Shown: positions 14,874-25,362 of the stretch, in pieces
How positions within the stretch are numbered: the first letter of the stretch is position 1
Layout of the letters: each line of letters opens with the position of its first letter
From: CAJBIL01 sp044359525
GTDB taxonomy: Bacteria > Pseudomonadota > Gammaproteobacteria > Burkholderiales > Rhodocyclaceae
Assembly (NCBI GenBank): GCA_044359525.1
Contig: JBIKLY010000017.1
Coordinates: 1-44,714 of the forward strand
Direction: 5' to 3'
DNA: 44,714 nt
Translations under genes and position numbers: made by a program
The notes under the pieces: model-generated
What the model saw: only the letters and a program-made list of their open reading frames with translations
What the model was told of the DNA's origin: nothing
Database searches by the model: none

Positions 14874-15410
14874 TCAGCCATCGAGCGTCTTGATCAGCTC
14901 AAACAGACGCTGGTAGAAATCCGGGGCCGTGATCGTCACCTCGCCGACCTTCACCAGCGTATCCTTGTCCGCAGCCCACGGCAGTGACAAGGACCCGATC
15001 CCCGCCACGCTGACCCCGGCACTGCTGCCACGTGACTTGAGCTCAAAATTCGTCTCCATGGCGCTCGCATAAATTACAGCGCCCAGGCTGCTGGGAAGGC
15101 ACGCCAGGGTAATGGTCAGTTTTGTGACCTGCTCCGGCGTCGGTTGAAAATACTTTTCGCCGCGAATATTGCGTAACTGCGCCCCCTCGATCTGATAGCC
15201 ATGGCTTAGCAAAGCGCGCTTGCCAATTTCGCAAGCGCCTTCCGGTTCGCGGCTGCTGTAATACTGAAACGGCGTTTCTGATGTAAAAGTTTCCGCCTGA
15301 TAGGCGCGAGGCGCTTGAGTAACGCTGCAGGCGCCGAGCATCAAGGCCAGCAGGGCAGCCAGCGTTGGTCGGTAAGCGTATTGAACGACAGCGGGGCAGG
15401 AAGTTTTCAT
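14874..15410 (-). CDS. DUF2242 family lipoprotein
   Basis: A 178-residue protein with a lipoprotein signal: the hydrophobic stretch ends in the lipobox LMLGACS, predicting lipidation of Cys28 and anchoring to an envelope membrane. The mature part (FQYYSSREPEGACEIGKRAL, then LSHGYQIEGAQLRNIRGEKY) matches my recollection of the betaproteobacterial DUF2242 family, whose function is unknown. The C-terminal half (SLPWAADKDTLVKVGEVTIT) is also family-like. It converges on ppsA and shares its terminator. Gene call is firm; function is not known. Confidence 0.8.
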   Translation of the reverse strand: MKTSCPAVVQYAYRPTLAALLALMLGACSVTQAPRAYQAETFTSETPFQYYSSREPEGACEIGKRALLSHGYQIEGAQLRNIRGEKYFQPTPEQVTKLTITLACLPSSLGAVIYASAMETNFELKSRGSSAGVSVAGIGSLSLPWAADKDTLVKVGEVTITAPDFYQRLFELIKTLDG

Positions 15411-15428
15411 GGGTAATGAGTTGGTGTC

Positions 15429-16043
15429 TTACCTATCGCGATTAAAGGTCGGCAGGCGGATCTTGAAATGAATCGCTGCCGTGCGCAGGGCAAGAATTGC
15501 CCCCATGGCGACCCATGCCGACAGGGCAGCATCAACCCCCAGCGACTGCAGGCCAATCAGCAATAGTGCGCCAATCCAGGCAGCTGCAGCGTACAGTTCC
15601 CCCGGCAAGAAGATCAAGGGTAGCTGATTGCAGAAAACGTCGCGCAGCACCCCGCCAAAAACACCGGTAATGACGCCCATCAAGCTGGCAACCAGCCAGG
15701 GCGCATGCCATTGCAGCGCGGCTTGCGTGCCAATAGCGGTGAACAGTGCAAGGCCGATGGCGTCCGGGTAAAGAAACAGTTCGGGAGAAATCTTGCGCCG
15801 GCGAGCCCAGAAAAACGTAGCGATTGCTACGATGCCCCCGGCTGCCAGATAGGTTTGATTGGCGACCCAGAACACTTCCCGATTGAGCAGCACGTCGCGC
15901 AAAGTACCGCCACCGAGTGCGGTAGCAATGGCAACCATCACGGCGCCCACCAGATCCATCTGCTTGCGCTCGGCTTCAAGGACGCCGGTAATCGCATTAA
16001 CCGCGACGGCGGCAATACCGACCCAGTAGAGGAGTTGATCCAT
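15429..16043 (-). CDS. TRIC-family (UPF0126) membrane channel protein
   Basis: A 204-residue integral membrane protein of the prokaryotic trimeric intracellular cation channel family (YicG-like, UPF0126). It has two homologous halves of three hydrophobic helices, each with the Gly-rich kink and Arg-Asp motif: ATALGGGTLRDVLL in the first and GVFGGVLRDVF in the second. About seven membrane segments can be read. Family members conduct K+ or other monovalent ions; the physiological role in bacteria is poorly defined. The stop of smpB and the start of this gene touch (16043), so the two may be co-transcribed. Confidence 0.87.
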   Translation of the reverse strand: MDQLLYWVGIAAVAVNAITGVLEAERKQMDLVGAVMVAIATALGGGTLRDVLLNREVFWVANQTYLAAGGIVAIATFFWARRRKISPELFLYPDAIGLALFTAIGTQAALQWHAPWLVASLMGVITGVFGGVLRDVFCNQLPLIFLPGELYAAAAWIGALLLIGLQSLGVDAALSAWVAMGAILALRTAAIHFKIRLPTFNRDR

Positions 16044-16489
16044 CAGGCCTTGACGCGCATCAGTCGCGCTTTTTCGCGATCCCAGTCGCGTTCCTTTTCG
16101 ACTTCGCGCTTGTCGTGCTGCTTCTTGCCCTTGGCCAGGCCGATTTCAACCTTGATGCGGCCCTTTACGTAGTGAAGGTCAAGCGGCAGGAGCGTATAAC
16201 CGGCGCGCTCGACCTGCCCGATCAGTTTGCTGATCTGATTGGCGTGAAGTAACAGTTTCCGCGTGCGGATCGGGTCCGGGGTAACGTGAGTTGATGCCTC
16301 GGGCAAGGGCGTGATGTGCATGCCGAACAGGAAAACTTCGCCGCTGCGAATCACGACATAGGATTCCTTGATGTTCCCGCGCCCGGCACGGATCGCCTTG
16401 ACTTCCCAGCCCTCGAGCACGACCCCAGCCTCGAATTTTTCTTCGATGAAGTAGTCGTGAAAGGCTTTTTTGTTGGCAATGATGCTCAT
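16043..16489 (-). CDS. smpB: SsrA-binding protein SmpB
   Basis: SmpB binds tmRNA and delivers it to stalled ribosomes for trans-translation. The 148-residue sequence is canonical: NKKAFHDYFIEEKFEAGVVL, then EGWEVKAIRAGRGNIKESYV, the RKLLLHANQISKL motif and LHYVKGRIKVEIGLAKGKKQ. The basic tail HDKREVEKERDWDREKARLM inserts into the mRNA channel. It is divergent from ratA-rnfH, an arrangement common in proteobacteria. The SsrA RNA gene itself is not in this window. Confidence 0.97.
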   Translation of the reverse strand: MSIIANKKAFHDYFIEEKFEAGVVLEGWEVKAIRAGRGNIKESYVVIRSGEVFLFGMHITPLPEASTHVTPDPIRTRKLLLHANQISKLIGQVERAGYTLLPLDLHYVKGRIKVEIGLAKGKKQHDKREVEKERDWDREKARLMRVKA

Positions 16490-16520
16490 GATGCGACTCT
16501 CGGAGGTTTTTGCACGGGAA

Positions 16521-16529
16521 TGCTAGAAT
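16521..16529 (+). promoter_or_regulatory. Extended -10 promoter element upstream of ratA
   Basis: TGCTAGAAT has the TGn extension directly before TAGAAT, 36 bases upstream of the ratA ATG. No good -35 box is seen at the standard distance, which fits an extended -10 promoter. Confidence 0.4.
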
Positions 16530-16565
16530 GCGCGATTCTACAGGATTCAAAGGGTACGGCAGCGC

Positions 16566-17009
16566 ATGGCCTTGGTTGAAAAATCGGTACTGATCGAGCG
16601 ATCGGCGCAGCAGATGTTTGATCTTGTCGACCGGGTCGAGGACTACCCGCAATTCCTTCCCTGGTGCAGCCAGACGCGACTTGAATTCCGCGATGACACA
16701 AAAACCGTAGCCACCCTGTACATCAACTACCTCAGCGTCAAATCGCATTTCACCACCGAGAACCAGAAAGTAGTGCCCTTGCGGATGAGCATCAAGCTGA
16801 TCGATGGCCCGTTTCGCCGGCTTGAAGGAATATGGCGCTTCAAGCCGCTGGCCGAAAATGCCTGCAAGATCGAGTTTCAGCTGTCTTATGAGTTTTCCAG
16901 CAAGATGTTCGAAAAGGTCATCGGTCCGGTGTTCAGCCAAATTGCCAATACCTTTGTCGATGCCTTCGTGAAACGTGCAGCACAAGTTTATGGTGTGCCA
17001 AATGTCTGA
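16566..17009 (+). CDS. ratA: RatA-family START/COQ10-like protein
   Basis: A 147-residue START-fold protein (type II toxin-antitoxin RatA family; also similar to the ubiquinone-binding Coq10). Motifs are MALVEKSVLIERSAQQMFDL, then VDRVEDYPQFLPWCSQTRLE, LRMSIKLIDGPFRRLEGIWR, and the C-terminal FEKVIGPVFSQIANTFVDAF amphipathic helix. E. coli RatA was reported to block 70S ribosome formation, but a role as a respiratory quinone chaperone is an alternative view. It overlaps rnfH by 8 bases and is divergent from smpB, the standard arrangement. Confidence 0.93.
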   Translation: MALVEKSVLIERSAQQMFDLVDRVEDYPQFLPWCSQTRLEFRDDTKTVATLYINYLSVKSHFTTENQKVVPLRMSIKLIDGPFRRLEGIWRFKPLAENACKIEFQLSYEFSSKMFEKVIGPVFSQIANTFVDAFVKRAAQVYGVPNV

Positions 17010-17322
17010 AATGGTGAATGTTGAAGTGGTTTATGCGCTGCCCGGCAAGCAGGAAATCATTGCCCAAAAACTGCCGCAGGGAGCGACCGTGCGTCAGGCG
17101 ATCGAAGCCTCCGGCGTACTGCTGAAGTATCCGGAAATTGATCTGACGAAAAACAAACTGGGAATTTTTGCCAAGCTGACCAAACCTGATGCGTTGTTGC
17201 GCGATCAGGATCGGGTGGAAATTTACCGCCCGCTGATTGCTGACCCGAAGGAAGTGCGAAAACAGCGTGCTGCAGAGGGGAAAATCATGAAAAAAGGCGC
17301 CGGCGAGGGCGACGCCGAGTAG
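17002..17322 (+). CDS. rnfH: RnfH/RatB family ubiquitin-like protein
   Basis: A small beta-grasp protein of the RnfH family (UPF0125). The ATG at 17002 (MSEMVNVEVVYALPGKQ) was chosen over the ORF start at 16975 because it leaves the family-typical ~106 residues and only an 8-base overlap with ratA. Motifs are QKLPQGATVRQAIEASGVLL, GIFAKLTKPDALLRDQDRVE and the end motif IYRPLIADPKEVRKQRA. The partner of RatA in name, it has not been shown to be an antitoxin in general. Confidence 0.92.
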   Translation: MSEMVNVEVVYALPGKQEIIAQKLPQGATVRQAIEASGVLLKYPEIDLTKNKLGIFAKLTKPDALLRDQDRVEIYRPLIADPKEVRKQRAAEGKIMKKGAGEGDAE

Positions 17323-17331
17323 ACGACCGCG

Positions 17332-17775
17332 CTACTTGCAACTGCTTTGCACCGCCTGCTTAGCTTTGGCAATTTCCTGCTGACGCTGCCCGTCCTCCAT
17401 GAAATAGCGTTCGCCTTTTTCATCGCGCAGGGCGATTCTTTCACCGGACTCAAGACTCTGCAAATAAAGGCGTGCCTTGTCGCAGTTGTCTTTCTTGTCG
17501 GTCGCGGCCGCCTGCTCTTTCTGTGTTTTTCCTGCGCTATCCTGCGCGTCCTTCTGGCGTTTCCGGAAATCCATTTCACGATCGGCAGCCGTTTTTTGCG
17601 ACGGCGCATTCGTGGCCGGCGCGCCTGCTTCGATTTTCTGAACTGAGCGGGCTGCGCCAACCGGCGGCATGTCGGAGTACACGGTTTTACCGCTGGCATC
17701 CTTCCACTCGTAAATCTGCGCATTTACAGCAGTGGCAGCAAGCAGGGCAGCAACAGCAAGGCTTAAGCGCTTCAT
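17332..17775 (-). CDS. DUF4124 periplasmic protein
   Basis: A 147-residue secreted protein: signal peptide MKRLSLAVAALLAATAVNA, then QIYEWKDASGKTVYSDMPP, the DUF4124 core found at the N-terminus of many betaproteobacterial envelope proteins. The rest is a charged, coiled-coil-prone linker (~60-100) and a conserved tail with Cys (CDKARLYLQSLESGERI, and a C-terminal SSCK). The ATG at 17775 was preferred to the one at 17781 because AGGAT sits 7 bases before it. It converges on rnfH with a 9-base gap. Function unknown. Confidence 0.82.
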   Translation of the reverse strand: MKRLSLAVAALLAATAVNAQIYEWKDASGKTVYSDMPPVGAARSVQKIEAGAPATNAPSQKTAADREMDFRKRQKDAQDSAGKTQKEQAAATDKKDNCDKARLYLQSLESGERIALRDEKGERYFMEDGQRQQEIAKAKQAVQSSCK

Positions 17776-17803
17776 GGTCATCCTGTCTTAACGGGGCATG
17801 CTG

Positions 17804-17809
17804 TATAAT
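17804..17809 (+). promoter_or_regulatory. -10 element of the guaB promoter
   Basis: A perfect TATAAT lies 28 bases before the guaB ATG. No good -35 hexamer is visible 16-18 bases upstream. The start site would be near 17816 with a short leader of about 22 bases containing AAAAGGA as ribosome binding site. Confidence 0.5.
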
Positions 17810-17837
17810 ACGTTTTTGTGACTCCGGATAAAAGGAC

Positions 17838-19298
<1,461 letters not shown>

Positions 19299-19315
19299 TT
19301 GATTCCGTGTACAGC

Positions 19316-19351
19316 AGGGCGGCCAAGGGCTTGTTACCTCTTCGCCGCCCT
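19316..19351 (+). terminator. Possible attenuator hairpin between guaB and guaA
   Basis: AGGGCGGC (19316-19323) pairs with GCCGCCCT (19344-19351) across a 20-base loop, followed by TCTTCATTC rather than a clean T-run. It could reduce readthrough from guaB into guaA. The loop is long and the T-run is poor, so this is tentative. Confidence 0.3.
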
Positions 19352-19371
19352 TCTTCATTCAAGGTTTGAAA

Positions 19372-20937
<1,566 letters not shown>

Positions 20938-20938
20938 C

Positions 20939-23900
20939 TTAATTTCCCGCACTGTCGCGCACTGAACCAGGCGATGAACCGGGACCGGTGGCAGCGCTGA
21001 TTTGAACCTCCACCTCAGCCGGAGGCACGGGGCGGCTAAGCAGATAGCCCTGGATTTCGTCGCATCCGATACGGCCAAGAAACTCGAGCTGTTCCAGTGT
21101 TTCGACACCCTCGGCGATTACCCCGAGGCGCAGCGAGTGCGCCATGTGGATAATGGCTTCGGCGATTGCACAGCTCTCTTCGTCATGCGGAATGTCGCGC
21201 ACAAATGAGCGGTCAACCTTCAGCTTATTCACGTGAAAACGCCGCAAATAGGCGAGGCTCGAATAGCCCGTGCCAAAATCGTCAATCGCTACCGAAACGC
21301 CAAGCTGCCTGATCTGATCGAAGATATCGCGAATGCTTTCTGTGTCGGCCATCACCGTCGACTCGGTGAGCTCGATCTCGATTGACGCAGGGTCGGCACC
21401 CGTATCGCGCAAAGCCTTCTCCAACAGGCGTGAAAAGTCACCGCGGTAAATCTGGACTGCTGACACGTTGACCGCCATGCGCAGCGGCATGCCGCGATCA
21501 CGCCATTGACGGGCCTGGCTCAAGGCTTCGTACAAAACCCACTCGCCAATCTGCAGGATCTGCCCGGTTTCCTCAGCGATCGGGATGAAGCGATCGGGCG
21601 CTTCGTCGCCATGGGGCTCGGAGCGCCAGCGCAACAAGGCTTCAACACCAACAATCCGGCGCTCAGGCAAGGCGAACTGCGGTTGATAGACAAGGCGCAT
21701 TTCCTTCTTGCTCAACGCGCTACGCAGGCGCTGGGCGATATCGAGGCGGGAGGCCGTATCACTGTTCATGCGGGCGTCAAAAAAGCTGTAAGTGCCGCGA
21801 CCGCTGCTCTTGGCGTGATACATCGCGGTATCGGCTTTTTGCAGCAGGGTGTCAAAATCGGTCCCGTCGTTGGGGAACACGGCAATGCCGATCGAGGCCG
21901 AGGTGCTGCAAATTTGTCCGTCAATATCCATCAGCTCTTCAAGCGATCGCTGGATTTTCTGTGCCACGCTGGCAAAGTGCGCCGGAGAATTCTGGCCTTC
22001 AATGAGAATGATGAATTCGTCACCGCCCAGCCGCGCGACGGTGTCAGACTGGCGCAGGCAATCGGATATCCGGCGAGCTGTCCGGATGATCAGCTGGTCG
22101 CCGCAGCGATGGCCATAGGTGTCGTTAATCCGCTTGAAATGGTCGAGGTCCAGAAAGCACAGCCCAAGAAAGCCCCCCTCGCGCTGGATGCGAAGGTGCA
22201 ACTGATCAAAGCGGTCACGTAGCAGAACGCGATTGGGCAGACCGGTCAGACTGTCGTGATGCGCCATGAAGCGGATCTTCGCCTCGGCCGACTTGCGGTC
22301 GGTAATATCGGAGAACGATGCGACGTAGTTTGTCACCGCACCGCTGCCATCCTTGACAACGCTGATCGTCAGCCACTTCGGAAAAATCTGCCCGTCCTTG
22401 CGCCGCGCAAAAATTTCGCCGGCCCAGTGGCCGCTGTCGTCCAGTTGCTGCCACATGGCCTGGTAAAACTCGGGCGGATGCGCATCGGATTTTGTGATGT
22501 TTGGCAGGCGACCGACTGCATCTTCACTCGTATAGCCGGTGATCTCGGTATAGGCACGGTTGACGCTGACGATGCGGTTATTGGCATCAGTCACCATCAA
22601 GCCTTCGTTGCTGTTTTCAAACAGCAATTTGCTCAAACGCAACTGTTCCTGGCTGCTCTTCATTTCCGAAATATCGGAAAAAACCCAGATCGACCCGTCG
22701 TTTGGCGCACGCGGATCAACCGGACGCCCGGTACGGTGAATCCAGACCGGGCTGCCATCGCGGCGCTGCAGCAGGATTTCCCGGTCACTGACCCCGCGCT
22801 CGGCCAGTTCGCCATAACACACGGGGCCGTCGATCTCGAAGAAATCCTTCGACGGATAGAGAATTTCGGTGGTTTGATCGACCAGGCTGGCCGCCTTGTC
22901 GAATCCGAAGATATCGGCCATGTGCTGATTGCACGAAACAATGCGTCGCTGGCGCAAAAAAACGATGCCGACGTGCGCATTGTTGAAAATCACCTGCTGA
23001 TGATCAAGCAGGTCACGTACCTGTCGCTCGATATGGCGACGCCCCGTAACATCCGTCGCCGTAATGACAAAACCGCCGTCCTGCATTGGTGACCGGCAAA
23101 GTTCAACGACACGTCCGGAGGCCAGATCACGCTCGAAACGTTCAATGACTTCGGTTGCCAACGACGCCACATCAGGCGTTGCCGAAACCAGCCCTGAATC
23201 AAGCGTGAGGAAGTCAGTTAACGGGGTTTTTTCGCAGGCAAGGCATTCGGGCAGGTCGTGCAGGATCAGAAAGTTCCGGTTCCATGCCGCCAGTTCGAGA
23301 TTGCGATCAAACACCGCAATGCCCTGCACGATGGCATCCAGCGTCGCTTGCAGCAAACGCGACTTGCTGGCCAGCTGCTGCTGGCGCAAACGCGCTTCCT
23401 CGGCTTTCAGGTTGGTTACGTCGGTATAAATGCCGACCGTATAACCATCACTGGTTCGACGCTCGCGAACCTGAATGTACTGCCCTGTCGGTAACGCGTA
23501 TTCGTCGCTGCCCGTGCCGGACTGATGCGCTTCGCGTCGGCGCTGCAACCACGCGGCAGCGTCTTCGCCCTGGCTGGCTGCTGCCTTGCTGAGCAAGGTT
23601 TCGACATGCTGGCCGATGACTTCACTGTCCAGACCCCAGAGCCGCTTGAAAGCATCGTTGCACATCAGTAGCCGGTCTGCCGGGTCGAACAGCGCAAAAC
23701 CTTCAAAAATACTTTCTACTGCAGTTGCGAGCCGTTTGCTGGCAGCTTCGGTCTCGCTACGTGCCGTCTCGAGTTCGTCCAGTGTGCGGCTCAGTTCGTC
23801 AGTGCGTGCACGAACCTGTTCCTCAAGCACAAAAGTGTTTTGCAGCAAGGCATAATCGGTATCAACGGCACTGAGATTGTGTTCAACCTGCCGCATCAGG

Positions 23901-23989
23901 GCGTGAATGATCTTGTCACGCCGCAAAACCTCCCGCTGCAATCCCCCCGCATCAAGCGGGTCGCAGCGCAGGTCCAGTACTTTGCTCAT
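20939..23989 (-). CDS. Four-PAS GGDEF-EAL cyclic-di-GMP enzyme
   Basis: A 1016-residue cytosolic signalling protein with no membrane segment. Order: N-terminal helical/coiled-coil segment (~15-92), PAS1 (~93-195), PAS2 (~212-320), PAS3 (~330-445), PAS4 with PAC (~455-568), GGDEF (~570-740), EAL (~755-1000). The active-site GGDEF at 655-659 is intact and is preceded by an RxxD inhibitory site (RQSD, 646-649) at the canonical five-residue spacing. The EAL half keeps E783-A-L, the glutamate motif IELTESTVM, DDFGTGYSSL (903-912), the KVDRSF lysine motif and EGVET (960-964). Both synthesis and hydrolysis of c-di-GMP are therefore possible. The ATG overlaps the FIST gene stop by four bases, so the FIST protein is the likely upstream sensor partner. 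Confidence 0.93.
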   Translation of the reverse strand: MSKVLDLRCDPLDAGGLQREVLRRDKIIHALMRQVEHNLSAVDTDYALLQNTFVLEEQVRARTDELSRTLDELETARSETEAASKRLATAVESIFEGFALFDPADRLLMCNDAFKRLWGLDSEVIGQHVETLLSKAAASQGEDAAAWLQRRREAHQSGTGSDEYALPTGQYIQVRERRTSDGYTVGIYTDVTNLKAEEARLRQQQLASKSRLLQATLDAIVQGIAVFDRNLELAAWNRNFLILHDLPECLACEKTPLTDFLTLDSGLVSATPDVASLATEVIERFERDLASGRVVELCRSPMQDGGFVITATDVTGRRHIERQVRDLLDHQQVIFNNAHVGIVFLRQRRIVSCNQHMADIFGFDKAASLVDQTTEILYPSKDFFEIDGPVCYGELAERGVSDREILLQRRDGSPVWIHRTGRPVDPRAPNDGSIWVFSDISEMKSSQEQLRLSKLLFENSNEGLMVTDANNRIVSVNRAYTEITGYTSEDAVGRLPNITKSDAHPPEFYQAMWQQLDDSGHWAGEIFARRKDGQIFPKWLTISVVKDGSGAVTNYVASFSDITDRKSAEAKIRFMAHHDSLTGLPNRVLLRDRFDQLHLRIQREGGFLGLCFLDLDHFKRINDTYGHRCGDQLIIRTARRISDCLRQSDTVARLGGDEFIILIEGQNSPAHFASVAQKIQRSLEELMDIDGQICSTSASIGIAVFPNDGTDFDTLLQKADTAMYHAKSSGRGTYSFFDARMNSDTASRLDIAQRLRSALSKKEMRLVYQPQFALPERRIVGVEALLRWRSEPHGDEAPDRFIPIAEETGQILQIGEWVLYEALSQARQWRDRGMPLRMAVNVSAVQIYRGDFSRLLEKALRDTGADPASIEIELTESTVMADTESIRDIFDQIRQLGVSVAIDDFGTGYSSLAYLRRFHVNKLKVDRSFVRDIPHDEESCAIAEAIIHMAHSLRLGVIAEGVETLEQLEFLGRIGCDEIQGYLLSRPVPPAEVEVQISAATGPGSSPGSVRDSAGN

Positions 23990-25140
23990 GAGCGTTTTCC
24001 GCTACCGATCGCGACGCCGGTAAATGTCTGGTTGATGTGCATGCCGCAGTACTGTTCGCCATAGGTACTGAAACCGACCACTTTGCTGCCTGCCAGCAGT
24101 TCCCCGATCCGCTGGCGCTGGTTGTGCTGTTTCGACTCCAGCTGACGCAGGATGCAGTCACAACCAAGGATCACCACAGGCGGGCCGATACGCTGAGTAA
24201 CAGAGGCCAGCGCGGTCTCGAGGTTTTCAATCATATCGACGCTTTTTGCGACGCGGAATACGATGCCTTCGTCGATCGCGCAAAAGAAGGTAAGCGAACC
24301 GTCGGCATTCATCTTCTGGATCGACCGGACAAAATCAGCGTTGCCGATTTTGACGACAACCGGATGCGCTGCGAACGCCTGTGCGTCAAGTCGATCGATC
24401 TCGATGCCAATAACGCGGGCATATTCTTCGGCAGCCGGACAGCCGTTGATTTCGATGACAATCCGTTTGTCGGGAATCGCTTCGGTGACGACCAGCAAAT
24501 CTTCGCCACTGACGAAATGCTGGGTTTTGAAAACCATCAGCGGGAAAGGCGTCGCTGCGACCAGCAGCAACGCTGCGTCACTGACAAAGCGCCCATCGAA
24601 AAACACCGTTGTTTTCGTAAACGCGAGATCGTCACCGGCCGAGCCGCCAACCAGCGCAATGCCGCCCAGCCCATCATGAAAAGCCCTGGCCACCACCTCT
24701 TCACGCTGGCATAAGCCATCGATCAGCATGAAGGAAAAGCTGTTGCGCGGCGGCAGCGCCGGCACGCGCTGCCGGAGCTTTTCTTTCAGATCGTGCGCAA
24801 AACGCTGCCCCGTGTGGGAATCAAAGGCGGACAGGTTTTCCAGGATGGCGACCTCGAACATCAGATCATCGCGATGAAAGCTGACGCCGGACAGACTGCC
24901 GTCGTGATATCCCGCCGGACCGATCTCGCCGGCCGTAGTGCAGCCGACTACAGTAACTCCGCCAAAATGCGCCCGGATTGCTGCACTCAGACGATCCTGT
25001 TCATAGGTGCTGGAGAAAAAAATCATAACCAGACCGATGTCGGCCTGGTCAATCGCTTGCGCCAATTCACGAACAGCGGCTTCAGGCTCGCGCTGCCGGC
25101 TGCTACCGGAAAACACGCGTGGTAGTTTTATCTGCTCCAT
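23986..25140 (-). CDS. FIST-domain sensory protein (FIST_N + FIST_C)
   Basis: A 384-residue protein with an N-terminal FIST domain (EAAVRELAQAIDQADIGLVM, then the family-typical GGVTVVGCTTAGEIGPAGYH, SFMLIDGLCQREEVVARAFH and GIALVGGSAGDD). The FIST_C domain follows (AEEYARVIGIEIDRLDAQAF, CDCILRQLESKQHNQRQRIG, VVGFSTYGEQYCGMHINQTF). FIST proteins bind small ligands; the NosP subgroup binds haem and senses nitric oxide, usually next to a c-di-GMP enzyme or histidine kinase. That context is present here, but haem binding cannot be read from sequence. The ATG at 25140 is preferred to 25167 because AAAGGAG lies directly upstream. Its stop overlaps the GGDEF-EAL start (ATGA). Confidence 0.85.
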   Translation of the reverse strand: MEQIKLPRVFSGSSRQREPEAAVRELAQAIDQADIGLVMIFFSSTYEQDRLSAAIRAHFGGVTVVGCTTAGEIGPAGYHDGSLSGVSFHRDDLMFEVAILENLSAFDSHTGQRFAHDLKEKLRQRVPALPPRNSFSFMLIDGLCQREEVVARAFHDGLGGIALVGGSAGDDLAFTKTTVFFDGRFVSDAALLLVAATPFPLMVFKTQHFVSGEDLLVVTEAIPDKRIVIEINGCPAAEEYARVIGIEIDRLDAQAFAAHPVVVKIGNADFVRSIQKMNADGSLTFFCAIDEGIVFRVAKSVDMIENLETALASVTQRIGPPVVILGCDCILRQLESKQHNQRQRIGELLAGSKVVGFSTYGEQYCGMHINQTFTGVAIGSGKRS

Positions 25141-25308
25141 GGGAACTCCTTTGCCCGCTTTTGCCAACGCGGTTTGCGAGCATTTTTTTTGTGGGTATTA
25201 CGAAGGTAAGTATAGCGATGTTGCAGCCGGCTTGCCGTGCATTTTCAACCGGCGTCAGGACCGTTTTATTGCCTTGGCAGAGGATATTTCCTTGAAAGCG
25301 GGCAACAA

Positions 25309-25342
25309 AAAAACGCCGGGAAATTTGGCTCCCGGCGTTTTT
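25309..25342 (-). terminator. Rho-independent terminator of the TonB receptor gene
   Basis: A 13-bp perfect stem AAAAACGCCGGGA (25309-25321) / TCCCGGCGTTTTT (25330-25342) with an 8-base loop. On the minus strand the stem is followed by a T-run (TTTTTTTG), 20 bases after the receptor stop codon. It isolates the receptor gene from the FIST operon downstream. Confidence 0.88.
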
Positions 25343-25362
25343 CGTGTTTCAGAAGTGGCGCC

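Noticed and set aside
16566..17322. RatA-RnfH as a classical toxin-antitoxin module
   Set aside because: The pair is conserved next to smpB as core genes and a ubiquinone-binding role is an accepted alternative; the naming alone does not justify counting it with the two real TA pairs.
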